From positions 1-35,029 of the forward strand of contig JAJPGX010000006.1 in NCBI GenBank assembly GCA_021325595.1: a stretch of 35,029 nt of DNA. The letters run 5' to 3'. A program made the position numbers and the translations under genes. The notes under the pieces are model-generated. The model made no database searches. It had not been told where the DNA came from and saw only the letters and a list, made by a program, of their open reading frames with translations. Shown in pieces: positions 14,763 through 22,074 of the stretch (position 1 is the stretch's first letter; each line of letters opens with the position of its first letter). This DNA is from Nitrososphaerota archaeon. GTDB lineage: Archaea > Thermoproteota > Nitrososphaeria > Nitrososphaerales > Nitrosopumilaceae.

Positions 14763-14900
14763 ATGCCTAGTATGAAATGTGTATCATGCGGAATAGGATT
14801 CTTTTCTGCTACAGGTTCAGACAAGTGCTCTAAATGTGCAGGAGGAAAAGAATTACATCATGAATCAAGTCATTCTTGTGGCTGCGGTCATAGCCACTAG
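14763..14900 (+). CDS. 45-residue Cys/His-rich metal-binding microprotein
   Basis: ATG 14763, TAG 14898-14900. Two CxxC knuckles (Cys6-Cys9 and Cys22-Cys25) form a likely zinc ribbon, and the C-terminus is dense in His and Cys (ELHHESSHSCGCGHSH, with CGC and five His). This tail looks like a metal-chelating or metallochaperone-type sequence. A TATA-like TAATAAATA lies about 25-30 nt upstream, and a T-rich terminator follows directly. Copper or zinc handling is plausible in an ammonia oxidiser but not shown. Confidence 0.65.
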   Translation: MPSMKCVSCGIGFFSATGSDKCSKCAGGKELHHESSHSCGCGHSH

Positions 14901-14901
14901 A

Positions 14902-14919
14902 TCTTTTTTTTAATTTTTG
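14902..14919 (+). terminator. T-rich terminator after the Cys/His-rich microprotein gene
   Basis: An eight-T run at 14904-14911 followed by AATTTTT begins two bases after the stop codon. Archaeal RNA polymerase terminates at such T-runs. Confidence 0.5.
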
Positions 14920-14931
14920 TAAAATAAAATT

Positions 14932-14994
14932 ATAGCCCAATACTATTGATAGTGCCTCTGTTTGCAACTATTTTATCTCTCAAGTCAGGGCTAT
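14932..14994 (+). other. Possible structured RNA element in a gene-free stretch
   Basis: ATAGCCC at 14932-14938 pairs perfectly with GGGCTAT at 14988-14994, enclosing a 49-nt loop that contains a smaller inverted repeat, ACTAT-TG-ATAGT (14942-14953). The region lies between convergent genes with no open reading frame of note. It could be a small structured RNA or simply chance; nothing else supports it. Confidence 0.25.
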
Positions 14995-15081
14995 TTCCGG
15001 ACATTTTCAAAGTAATTTATCATTATATGTGCTTAAGTATTACGGAACATTAATCATGCTTGGCTTAAATCATCCTATTGA

Positions 15082-15384
15082 CTAGTTTGTATTCTTGGAA
15101 ATTTTCTCTCGTATTTCTAATGACCTTTGAATGATTGTTTTTGCAATCTCGTCTACTTCTATGCCACTTGGCTTTTTGCCTTTATGTACTACAAAATAAT
15201 ATGTTTCAAACTTGCCCACGATTGCACCATGCGTGTATCCATAAACGTATTCTGATTCATTTTTTATGCCAAAAAAGTCCTGAAATTCTGGAAGGCGAAG
15301 GTTTCTAATCAGTCCTGGAATCTTTGCAATCTCTTCATCTATCATAGAATCTAGCATCTTTTTGTCTTTTTGTTGCAATGTCAT
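15082..15384 (-). CDS. Small conserved-looking protein, unknown function
   Basis: A 100-residue soluble protein: an N-terminal charged helix (KDKKMLDSMIDEEIAKIPGL), a middle segment FQDFFGIKNESEYVYGYTHG, a two-strand unit ETYYFVVHKGKKPSGIEVDE and a final basic helix. No motif recognised. ATG at 15382-15384. It lies 36 bp downstream of the 87-residue coiled-coil gene on the same strand, so the two may be cotranscribed. Confidence 0.6.
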   Translation of the reverse strand: MTLQQKDKKMLDSMIDEEIAKIPGLIRNLRLPEFQDFFGIKNESEYVYGYTHGAIVGKFETYYFVVHKGKKPSGIEVDEIAKTIIQRSLEIREKISKNTN

Positions 15385-15420
15385 CTTTTGTAAATTGGTA
15401 CTAAAAAAGGTAACATTGAA

Positions 15421-15684
15421 TTATTCTGTAGATTGTGATTTTTCAATCTCAGAACAAAGTTTTTTGTAATCACTAACATGTTCTTTGAATAATGAAAAAA
15501 TTCTGTTAATGCTTTCTTGTGCCATTTCAAAACGCATTGTTTTTTCTATAAGATATGACTGATCCTTTGGATCAAGACCTGTGTCCTCCCATAATCTCTG
15601 GACATCTTTGATCATTTTTTCCAGTTTAACCTCATCGCGATCTATCTTCTCTTTTGTTCTCTTTACTATGGATGAATCAGGCAT
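15421..15684 (-). CDS. Small coiled-coil protein
   Basis: An 87-residue, almost entirely helical and charged protein (KIDRDEVKLEKMIKDVQRLW, KTMRFEMAQESINRIF, SDYKKLCSEIEKSQ). Heptad-like spacing suggests a coiled coil or helical bundle. No family recognised. ATG 15682-15684. Probably in one transcript with the following 100-residue gene. Confidence 0.58.
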   Translation of the reverse strand: MPDSSIVKRTKEKIDRDEVKLEKMIKDVQRLWEDTGLDPKDQSYLIEKTMRFEMAQESINRIFSLFKEHVSDYKKLCSEIEKSQSTE

Positions 15685-15809
15685 GTATGTTTTCAGTCAT
15701 GAACAACAAATATCCTTTCTTATACGCTCAAAATTGTGAAATTTTTGACATAATTTAACAATCTTAGTTAATCTGTGGTTTAAATACAAATCTTGAAAGT
15801 CAAATCAAG

Positions 15810-15893
15810 ATGCCGTACGAAGAAATCTATATTCAAAGACTGCGAGAAGAAAATCCCAACGAATATCAAAAAGTCTTGTTAGAAGAGAGCTAG
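15810..15893 (+). CDS. 27-residue microprotein with a good promoter
   Basis: ATG 15810, TAG 15891-15893. The peptide is hydrophilic and helical: MPYEEIYIQRLREENPNEYQ and then KVLLEES. A TATA box TTTAAATA (about 15779-15786) lies 24 nt before the ATG, the spacing for a leaderless transcript. The combination of a well-placed promoter and a strongly non-random composition argues that this tiny reading frame is expressed. Function unknown. Confidence 0.5.
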   Translation: MPYEEIYIQRLREENPNEYQKVLLEES

Positions 15894-15903
15894 GCGATAT
15901 CTA

Positions 15904-16818
15904 TCACTTTGTTTTCTTCTTTGTTTTCTTTTTGTTTTTATAATGCCACACAAAATAGAAAAATCCAATTACACTTGAAACTATGGTTCCCACACCTACT
16001 ACCGGTGCTATGAAAAAATTGCCAAGCCATATTCCGTTTGCGTCGCCGATTTCTAAAATCCCGCGTTGCCTGACATATACATTAAACGAATTATCTACCG
16101 GATATGTTTTTCCTGAATCATCCGCATATGTTCCATTCAAGTGAATTGTGAATTGTTTTGGTGCCCCTACCTCCTTTTGAGTCTGAACCATGAACTCAAA
16201 ATCTGAGGTTTTTCCAGAGGCTAAACTTGATATGCTAAGAGATTTTTTTCCCTCCAAATCAAGATCTGATGAAACAAGTCCAATCTGTATGTTCTGTGCG
16301 TCTGTTCCCTGATTTTTGATTGTACCCTTTACAGAAAATGGCTCACCTGCAAATGCATTGCTTGGTGTCTGGATATCAAATGTTAATTCCGGCTTTGATT
16401 CTGCGTTAAATTGAAACGCTTGTGTAATAATATGTTTGACTGGCTGTGAATCAAAATATCCCTTGATAAAATATTCAACTTCAATATTTGTTACAAAGGT
16501 ACCATCGGGCATGTCATTTTTTACAATTGCTTTAAAGTCATTTCCAAAAGTAGAGTCCTTTGCTATCTTATCCAAGAAAAATTTGTTTTGCGCAATCTCA
16601 AGTTCAGGAGATGATACGGTAATCGTTATGTTGGAAACCTGATCTGCTGTGGCTTTGATAACTGATGACAAGACAAAACTATTTCCTTGTTTTACTATGT
16701 CGGGATAATTCAGAGTTATCTGAAGATTAGAGTCAGACATGACGTTTTGTGAAGCATATGCTGGTACCATGATTGAAGCAATTGCAAATGAAAAACAATA
16801 AAGCATTTTTTGTGACAT
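15904..16818 (-). CDS. Type I membrane surface protein with Ig-like/CARDB-type domains
   Basis: A protein of 304 residues from ATG 16816-16818; an in-frame TTG two codons earlier is less likely. It has a signal peptide (KMLYCFSFAIASIMVPAYA) with cleavage near residue 23, then two beta-sandwich-like domains (about 30-140 and 145-250), the second with SNAFAGEPFSVKGTIKNQGT, a pattern typical of CARDB/NEW3-type adhesion folds. One C-terminal membrane helix (about 270-290, FFIAPVVGVGTIVSSVIGFF) is followed by a strongly basic cytoplasmic tail of repeated KKK. This is the COG1361-like layout of archaeal S-layer-associated proteins. It probably sits on the cell surface; the ligand is unknown. Confidence 0.78.
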   Translation of the reverse strand: MSQKMLYCFSFAIASIMVPAYASQNVMSDSNLQITLNYPDIVKQGNSFVLSSVIKATADQVSNITITVSSPELEIAQNKFFLDKIAKDSTFGNDFKAIVKNDMPDGTFVTNIEVEYFIKGYFDSQPVKHIITQAFQFNAESKPELTFDIQTPSNAFAGEPFSVKGTIKNQGTDAQNIQIGLVSSDLDLEGKKSLSISSLASGKTSDFEFMVQTQKEVGAPKQFTIHLNGTYADDSGKTYPVDNSFNVYVRQRGILEIGDANGIWLGNFFIAPVVGVGTIVSSVIGFFYFVWHYKNKKKTKKKTK

Positions 16819-16912
16819 TTTCAACTTAAAACATTACTCCAGAATTAATTGAAAGCCTTTGCCCTTTAAGGGTTAACACTATTGCGTGTAGATTAAATCA
16901 TGGAATTGTTGT

Positions 16913-17050
16913 ATGTATTATGTGAAAGCAAAATTCAAGACAACATGTTCAGAATGCAACGCTGACATAAAGGTAGGTCAGGAAATCGTAAAATCTGATG
17001 CTGGCAAATGGATCCACAAATACTGCGCTCCTGAATCTGAACTACCGTAG
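16913..17050 (+). CDS. 45-residue C2HC zinc-finger microprotein
   Basis: ATG 16913, TAG 17048-17050. The peptide has a C-x2-C-x19-H-x2-C set (Cys12, Cys15, His35, Cys38) in TTCSECNADIKVGQEI and KWIHKYCAPE. This spacing, with Trp just before the His, is that of a PARP-type or LIM-like zinc finger, known as stand-alone mini-proteins in archaea. It may bind DNA ends or RNA; this is inference from the fold. Single gene between two minus-strand genes. Confidence 0.65.
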   Translation: MYYVKAKFKTTCSECNADIKVGQEIVKSDAGKWIHKYCAPESELP

Positions 17051-17063
17051 AATCTCCTTAAGA

Positions 17064-17342
17064 CTACTTGCAGATGTATTGACCATACTGACCGTTTAAA
17101 CCTGCTACGCGAGAAATATTGGCATTTGAGGTATCATTTTGCAATACAAGTTGGCAACGAGTAGTATTATTGGTATACATGCTGTGTTGCTTTCCAGTAA
17201 GGGACAAGGCGGCATCAATCGATGAGCTAGTTGGATGTTTTTGTGTCTCAAAATAAAAATGGCCTACAAGTTCTGGTATCGCAATCATCAAAACAACTAT
17301 GATCGCAAATTTGTTTAATCGCTTCTTTTTTTTCTCGTCCAA
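17064..17342 (-). CDS. Membrane-anchored two-cysteine protein, paralogue 1
   Basis: A 92-residue protein: a Lys-rich cytoplasmic start (MDEKKKKRLNK), one membrane helix (about residues 12-28, FAIIVVLMIAIPELVGH), then about 60 residues outside the cell with two cysteines (63 and 91) probably disulfide-bonded. It is clearly paralogous to the protein at 21736-21999: both share NKFA-x-I-x2-LMIAIPE-x-VGH in the helix and C-x-L-x2-Q-x-D-x5-ISRV-x-GL-x4-G-x-Y-x-C in the outer part, with identical 28-residue Cys spacing. No characterised family recognised. Confidence 0.72.
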   Translation of the reverse strand: MDEKKKKRLNKFAIIVVLMIAIPELVGHFYFETQKHPTSSSIDAALSLTGKQHSMYTNNTTRCQLVLQNDTSNANISRVAGLNGQYGQYICK

Positions 17343-17483
17343 ACAAGATTAAAACTCTGTAAACCGTATATTAAGATAAAAGACAATTGTCTATTCTTGT
17401 CTTGCTAAAAATCTCGGTAGATATTCTGGTGTATACAATAAGCAAAACATGAAAAAGATCTGTGGAATATTTTTGAGTTTATC

Positions 17484-18068
17484 TTATCTCTTTTCAAACT
17501 TTTCCCATATGTTATCTATTTTATCTCTCAAGATCTTTACATCTATAGGTTCCATGAAATCTCGTTCAACCTTGTAGCCAGTTACAATTCCATCACCATA
17601 AGATGGATCTGAAAGAATATCTTCCACATGTGGTATCTTGCCTGACTTCCAATCTCTCATCTCAAAGAACCAGACAGGATCATTCAGGTCTTTAAAGTTA
17701 ATATCGTCATGTCCAATGAAAAGCACATGACAACTGGGCAAGTTTTCATACAATCGCTTATATGCAGACATTTGTGCCTTTGAAATGAGAATCCTGTCAT
17801 CATGAAAAGTTTTCAGTTCAAAAATCATAAATCCACCATTGTGTTCTATTAACCAATCAATGTCTGTACCACCAGATGTTTTCATCCTTTTTGAGATGAT
17901 ATTTCCCAAAACTTCTCTTCCTTTGGCAAACAGCATTGGATTTGTGATCTTATGTTTTGGACCATCTAACTCATCCATCTCATAACGCGTTTTTTCCATT
18001 TGTTTTTTGAAATTGCCTTGTTCATTGTATAGAATATCTGCTAATCCTGAGGATGATTCCTTTACCAT
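17484..18068 (-). CDS. Predicted PD-(D/E)XK-fold nuclease
   Basis: A 194-residue protein from ATG 18066-18068; a TTG start 42 bp upstream is possible, but a TATA-like CTATAAAA lies 22-26 nt before this ATG. The core GGTDIDWLIEHNGGFMIFEL followed by KTF has the restriction-endonuclease-like arrangement: Asp69/Asp71 on one strand, then Glu84-Leu85-Lys86 (ExK) on the next, plus Gln99 in the following helix. This matches the PD-(D/E)XK nuclease fold used by Hjc, VRR-Nuc and many repair or defence enzymes. No methylase, helicase or other defence gene is adjacent. The target (DNA repair, defence or other) is unknown. Confidence 0.72.
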   Translation of the reverse strand: MVKESSSGLADILYNEQGNFKKQMEKTRYEMDELDGPKHKITNPMLFAKGREVLGNIISKRMKTSGGTDIDWLIEHNGGFMIFELKTFHDDRILISKAQMSAYKRLYENLPSCHVLFIGHDDINFKDLNDPVWFFEMRDWKSGKIPHVEDILSDPSYGDGIVTGYKVERDFMEPIDVKILRDKIDNIWEKFEKR

Positions 18069-18170
18069 GAAAGAAAACCATCTTAGTGTTTTATAGATCG
18101 ACTCAATCAAATTTTAAAAACAATTCAGTACAATCTTTCCAATTTAAAAATTAGAATTAAAAAGAATGGT

Positions 18171-18749
18171 TTAACCCAAAGATCTTGAATGCTTTTGGGT
18201 ATGTGGTCTTTCTCCTGGAAATTTTCGTCGCATGTGACCAGATGGTCTTGAATACAACAATTCTAAAAACCAGGCTTCATGCTCTATTTCCTCTCTTAGG
18301 ATGTCTTTTGCAACATCATATGTAGCTGGGTCTTTATCAAAAGTCATTTTGCAAACTTTATTCCAGTTTACAATTGCTCCCTGCTCTGCTTTAAGGCACT
18401 TTTCTAAAATTGCTTTTGTGTCAGTAGGATTGGTTGGTAATTGCAAAAATTCGCAACCTGACATCTTGATGAAATCTTGTGCATCTGTTGGTAAGCTTCC
18501 TCCAAGCTCATAGATCCTCGACAAGCATGACTCAAAATGACTTAGGTCTTCCATTCTTGCATCCTCGATTACCCCTTTGATTGACTCGCCTTCCATTCCA
18601 ACACAATGCGCCCGTAGGTTTGTAAAGTAATAGTATGCCGTAAACTCTACTGAGGCATTGTAGACAAGCGCCTTGATGAGTTCTTTGACATCGACACCGT
18701 TTTGTTCAAGAACTTTGACACCAACTACGTTAACGTCTTTCTTGGTCAT
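18171..18749 (-). CDS. Dps-like ferritin (DpsL/thioferritin type)
   Basis: A 192-residue four-helix ferritin-like protein that should oxidise Fe(II) with peroxide and store iron, protecting DNA. Ferroxidase-type residues are placed as in bacterioferritin: Glu35 (SVEFTAYYYF), Glu68 and His71 (MEDLSHF), Glu122 (KAEQGAIVNW), Glu154 and His157 (REEIEHEAWF). Cys99 and Cys118 resemble the Cys pair of the archaeal DpsL group. The C-terminus is His/Arg/Lys-rich (SGHMRRKFPGERPHTQKHSR), which could bind DNA. An in-frame start at 18806 would add 19 residues, but a TATA-like TTATATTC about 25 nt before ATG 18749 favours the shorter form. It is divergent from a MarR regulator. Confidence 0.88.
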   Translation of the reverse strand: MTKKDVNVVGVKVLEQNGVDVKELIKALVYNASVEFTAYYYFTNLRAHCVGMEGESIKGVIEDARMEDLSHFESCLSRIYELGGSLPTDAQDFIKMSGCEFLQLPTNPTDTKAILEKCLKAEQGAIVNWNKVCKMTFDKDPATYDVAKDILREEIEHEAWFLELLYSRPSGHMRRKFPGERPHTQKHSRSLG

Positions 18750-18814
18750 ACTGGCGCTCAAGGCTGTTTGGAATATAAGCAAATCGCAGGGATTTAGACG
18801 CATCATTTATAATT

Positions 18815-18843
18815 ATTAGATAACTAATCGTTAGGCATCTAAT
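18815..18843. promoter_or_regulatory. 29-bp nested palindrome, probable MarR operator
   Basis: ATTAGAT (18815-18821) and ATCTAAT (18837-18843) are perfect inverted arms; inside them CTAA (18824-18827) and TTAG (18831-18834) form a second perfect pair around TCG. The whole element is symmetric about the same centre with no extra bases on either side. It lies over the predicted transcription start of the MarR gene, just after a TATA-like TTTATAATT (about 18806-18814), and upstream of the divergent ferritin gene. The likely binder is the adjacent MarR protein. Confidence 0.7.
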
Positions 18844-18844
18844 A

Positions 18845-19333
18845 ATGATAAAATTTGACTTTGAAAACAGCATGGGATTTGTTGTAAATAACACGGCCAA
18901 ATCCTTTCAAAAAGCCTTGGATTTTGAGCTCAGAAAAAATGTTGGTGTCACACTTAGTCAATGGCGAGTTGTGGTGACTTTGGTCATGCATCCTGGTATA
19001 ACACAAAAAGAGATAGCTGATAGAGTGGGAATTGAGAGCGCTACGTTGGTTCCAGTTATAGATAAAATGGAAAGCGATGATCTTTTGGTACGAAAACCTG
19101 ACTCAAAAGATAGGCGAATCAACAGGATCTATCTTACTTCAAAATCTGACGAACTGTGGGAATCAATGCTAGAGTGTGCACTCAGGATAAGAAAATCTTC
19201 TGTCAAAGATGTGTCAGAAAGTGATCTGAAAACAACAATGGAGACTCTACGAAAAATATCTAGTAACTTGTCCATATATACGGATGTTGACAAGAAAATA
19301 ATTCCAGTAAAAAGAATAAAGGAGGCGCGGTAA
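18845..19333 (+). CDS. MarR-family transcription regulator
   Basis: A 162-residue winged-helix regulator. It has the MarR pattern: helix NTAKSFQKALDFELRKNVG, then LSQWRVVVTLVMHPGITQKE and the HTH IADRVGIESATLVPVIDKME, the wing LVRKPDSKDRRINRIYLTSK, and a C-terminal dimerisation helix. MarR proteins usually repress themselves and an adjacent exporter, releasing DNA when a ligand or oxidant binds. No Cys in the DNA-binding part suggests a small-molecule rather than thiol signal. It sits four bases upstream of an MFS exporter gene (operon) and divergent from the ferritin gene, with a symmetric operator in between. Confidence 0.92.
   Translation: MIKFDFENSMGFVVNNTAKSFQKALDFELRKNVGVTLSQWRVVVTLVMHPGITQKEIADRVGIESATLVPVIDKMESDDLLVRKPDSKDRRINRIYLTSKSDELWESMLECALRIRKSSVKDVSESDLKTTMETLRKISSNLSIYTDVDKKIIPVKRIKEAR
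19321..19325 (+). promoter_or_regulatory. Shine-Dalgarno of the MFS exporter gene
   Basis: GGAGG inside the end of the MarR gene, 12 nt before ATG 19338. The spacing is slightly long, but the site supports translation of the second gene from a shared message. Confidence 0.5.
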
Positions 19334-19337
19334 GTAA

Positions 19338-20810
19338 ATGTCAAAACCAAATATTGATACTTTGCAAGAAAGGATCTCACCAGCTGCTTGGAAGATGCTT
19401 GCAATCTTGAGCTTACTTGCAACAATGGTGATGTATGCAGAAACGATGCTGGTACCGGCAATCCCTGATTTGATTAAAGACTTTCATATATCATATGGCA
19501 CATCATCGTGGATCCTTACAACTTATCTTATTGCAGGAGCAATCATGACTCCTATTGCTGGAAAGTTATCTGATATCTACGGACAAAAAAAAATTCTGCT
19601 TGTTATAATTGGGATATATGCAGTAGGTGTTTCAATAGGTGGGTTTACAACTAACATCTATGAAATGTTAGGAGTCCGTGTTATCCAAGGAATTGGAATG
19701 TCCATGTTTCCAATTGCTTTTGGTATGATTAGAGAGAAATTTCCAAGAAGTAAACTAGCCATAGGGCAAGGCATCATAACATCAATGTTTGCCTCAGGGG
19801 CAGTTATCGGACTTTTGGCTGGGGGGCATTTGATACAATCTTTTGGCTGGCAAGCCACTTTCTTTACCATGATACCAGTTGTGCTATCCATGCTCGTGGT
19901 GATAACACGTTTCATACGTAAACAAGAGCCTCACCCACAATGGAAGGAAAACCAGTCCAGTAATACACAAAAGAAAGGATTTGACATCCTGGGGGCGATC
20001 ACTCTGACCGTATCTATTACTTCATTTCTGATGGCACTTACGATGGTTGAAAGTAGTAATGGCACCGACTCTTTCATAACAGTTGGGCTTGTGGTTATAG
20101 GGATTGTATACATGATACTTTTTGCATTGATTGAAAAAAATTCTAAATTTCCACTTGTTAATCTCAAGATACTTGGACATAAAACAATACTGACATCAAA
20201 TATCATGGTCATGATTGTAGGTATGTCCATGTTCATGGTGTTTCAAACTATTCCGGTTCTAATCCGTAGTCCCTTGCCACTTGGTTTTGGCGAGGATCCT
20301 ACAATGACAGCACATGTTCAGCTTCCGTTTGCTCTGGTTCTGTTAATTTTTGGGCCAACTTCTGGGTTTATCATATCAAAACTTGGTGCTACAAAACCAA
20401 TAATCGTTGGAGGTTTGATAAGTGCAGCTGGATTTGCTAGTTTGTATCTGTATCATTCTACTGAATTATTAATCTCTGTAAATCTTGCAATATTGTCTAC
20501 AGGACTATCACTGACAAATGTTGGTGCCATGAATGTGATCATGTTGGCTACTCCAAAACAAGATGTTGGGGTATCACTTGGAATGAGTACATTAATTAGA
20601 ATAATTGGGGCATCAATTGGACCTGCGATGGCTGCCATGTATATGCAGACCAATACTGCAACAATACCGGGAATACCTGGAGTTTTTCCCAACATGGAAT
20701 CATACAATCTGATATTTCTTACAGCTACGATAATTTCCCTAGCATCATTTTCTCTTGCCTTGATCCTGAGAAAATCCATTTCAAATATTCACTTACATAA
20801 CATGAACTAG
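19338..20810 (+). CDS. MFS multidrug exporter, DHA2 (14-helix) type
   Basis: A 490-residue major facilitator protein with about 14 predicted membrane helices, the length and layout of the EmrB/QacA drug-proton antiporters. The family motif between helices 2 and 3 is present as GKLSDIYGQKKILL, and the helix-5 motif region contains GAVIGLLAGGHLIQSFGWQATFF-like sequence (around residue 165). It likely pumps out hydrophobic toxins or stress metabolites using the proton gradient. It is the second gene of a marR-exporter operon, so its expression probably answers to the MarR ligand. The substrate cannot be read. Confidence 0.92.
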   Translation: MSKPNIDTLQERISPAAWKMLAILSLLATMVMYAETMLVPAIPDLIKDFHISYGTSSWILTTYLIAGAIMTPIAGKLSDIYGQKKILLVIIGIYAVGVSIGGFTTNIYEMLGVRVIQGIGMSMFPIAFGMIREKFPRSKLAIGQGIITSMFASGAVIGLLAGGHLIQSFGWQATFFTMIPVVLSMLVVITRFIRKQEPHPQWKENQSSNTQKKGFDILGAITLTVSITSFLMALTMVESSNGTDSFITVGLVVIGIVYMILFALIEKNSKFPLVNLKILGHKTILTSNIMVMIVGMSMFMVFQTIPVLIRSPLPLGFGEDPTMTAHVQLPFALVLLIFGPTSGFIISKLGATKPIIVGGLISAAGFASLYLYHSTELLISVNLAILSTGLSLTNVGAMNVIMLATPKQDVGVSLGMSTLIRIIGASIGPAMAAMYMQTNTATIPGIPGVFPNMESYNLIFLTATIISLASFSLALILRKSISNIHLHNMN

Positions 20811-20835
20811 CTCGTCAACTGGTTTGTTCCATCAC

Positions 20836-20866
20836 TTATTTTATAATGTAATTTTTTAATTTTTAT
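20836..20866 (+). terminator. T-rich terminator after the MFS gene
   Basis: Runs of T (TTATTTTAT, then six T at 20852-20857 and five at about 20860-20864) follow the exporter stop. The 20867-20970 stretch is very AT-rich and holds weak inverted repeats (TATATTA-ATATG-TAATATA at 20899-20917), with a TATA box TTATATAC near 20949 for the next gene. Confidence 0.4.
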
Positions 20867-20970
20867 TGAACATTCTATATCATTTTTTATATGATTTCTA
20901 TATTAATATGTAATATATAGGAAAATAATTTAGAAAAATTACACATAGTTATATACTAAAAACATAAACT

Positions 20971-21645
20971 ATGAAAATTATGGTAGCACAAAAAAATATT
21001 GTTCAATCAGGAAACCATGCATACGATGCTTTGATTAACACTCTTCAAAAAATCATACCTGAATCTCAAATAACATTTTCTCATAAGGCTGAGTACTGTT
21101 GCGCTGCACTGGTGGATATTGTAAATTCTACTAACATCACTTCTAGATTATCCAATGTGTATGCGTGTATGTATTATGATGTTTTTCTTAATATGATGTC
21201 TGCCATTGCCACAGATTCGGGTGCAACAGTAGTAAAAAACATTGGCGATAGTCTTCTATTTTTTTTCCCGTCGACAATTGGTAAAGAGAAAAAAACAGAA
21301 TTCCGCAGTGTAATTGAATCTCTATTTAGAATGATTGACGCACGACCATTTATTAATCAAATTATGAGTGATAACAAGTTACCGGAAATAAGTTATAGGA
21401 TAAGTTGTGATTTTGGTGCTGTCATGATGGCAGATTCAAAGATGTCTAATACCAAAGACATTTTTGGCACTCCAGTAAACTTTTGCAGCAAAATGAATCG
21501 TCTTGCACAACCTAATCAGATAATCATAGGCGGTGACATGTACCAATGTATTAAGAAGGAAAAACAGTTCGTATTTGAGGAATTAAAATCAAATTATAAG
21601 AATAAAATTGCATATTCTGTTTATATTGTGAAAAGAAATCAATAG
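20971..21645 (+). CDS. Class III adenylate/guanylate cyclase-like protein
   Basis: A 224-residue protein with a cyclase homology domain and a short N-terminal helix; no membrane segment. Metal-binding Asp49 (ALVDIVNST) and Asp93 (NIGDSLLFFF) are present. The substrate region DIFGTPVNFCSKMNRLA has Asp163 and Asn170, but where class III cyclases carry the transition-state Arg (Asn plus four) there is Lys174. The enzyme may thus be slow, differently specific or inactive. It would make cAMP or another cyclic nucleotide. Start ATG 20971, with ATG at residue 4 as alternative; TATA about 22 nt upstream. Not in an operon. Confidence 0.85.
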   Translation: MKIMVAQKNIVQSGNHAYDALINTLQKIIPESQITFSHKAEYCCAALVDIVNSTNITSRLSNVYACMYYDVFLNMMSAIATDSGATVVKNIGDSLLFFFPSTIGKEKKTEFRSVIESLFRMIDARPFINQIMSDNKLPEISYRISCDFGAVMMADSKMSNTKDIFGTPVNFCSKMNRLAQPNQIIIGGDMYQCIKKEKQFVFEELKSNYKNKIAYSVYIVKRNQ

Positions 21646-21735
21646 CAAGATTATGGCAAGGATTAATCAATATATCGTTAACGAGTTAATCACATTATGG
21701 AAAATTAGATCCTACAGAGTTCTGTTCTTTGGAAT

Positions 21736-21999
21736 CTAGGTACACGTATAGTTTCCAAACTTGTTTTCTAAACCTGTCACCCTTGAAATATGAGAGTCAG
21801 AAGGATCACTTTGTATGGCTAGATTGCAAATTCCACTCTTATTGTGCTCATCATGTAGTCTGCTGGTCAAGGCCACTGCTGATGCGACCGACGAATCTGC
21901 AGAATGAGGCTTGTCAAATAACGCATGTCCTACCATCTCTGGAATGGCTATCATCAAAATTATGATTACTGCAAACTTGTTAACTGTTTTCTTATTCAT
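21736..21999 (-). CDS. Membrane-anchored two-cysteine protein, paralogue 2
   Basis: An 87-residue protein with the same plan as the protein at 17064-17342: a short basic start (MNKKTVNK), a membrane helix FAVIIILMIAIPEMVGH, and an outer part with Cys58 and Cys86 at the same 28-residue spacing, ending FGNYTCT. Shared residues include ISRV-x-GL and LMIAIPE. It lies between the cyclase and the TrxR-like gene, in the opposite direction to the cyclase. Family unknown; probably an envelope protein with a disulfide. Confidence 0.72.
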   Translation of the reverse strand: MNKKTVNKFAVIIILMIAIPEMVGHALFDKPHSADSSVASAVALTSRLHDEHNKSGICNLAIQSDPSDSHISRVTGLENKFGNYTCT

Positions 22000-22074
22000 T
22001 ATGTAAGGTTGTTTAAATTGTCTTAAAAACCAATATGCAAAAAACCAACTTTGCAGATGCTGATTTTTTGAAAC

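Noticed and set aside
20899-20917. TATATTA-ATATG-TAATATA inverted repeat before the cyclase gene
   Set aside because: The stretch is nearly pure A/T, so a 7-bp inverted repeat is easily due to chance.
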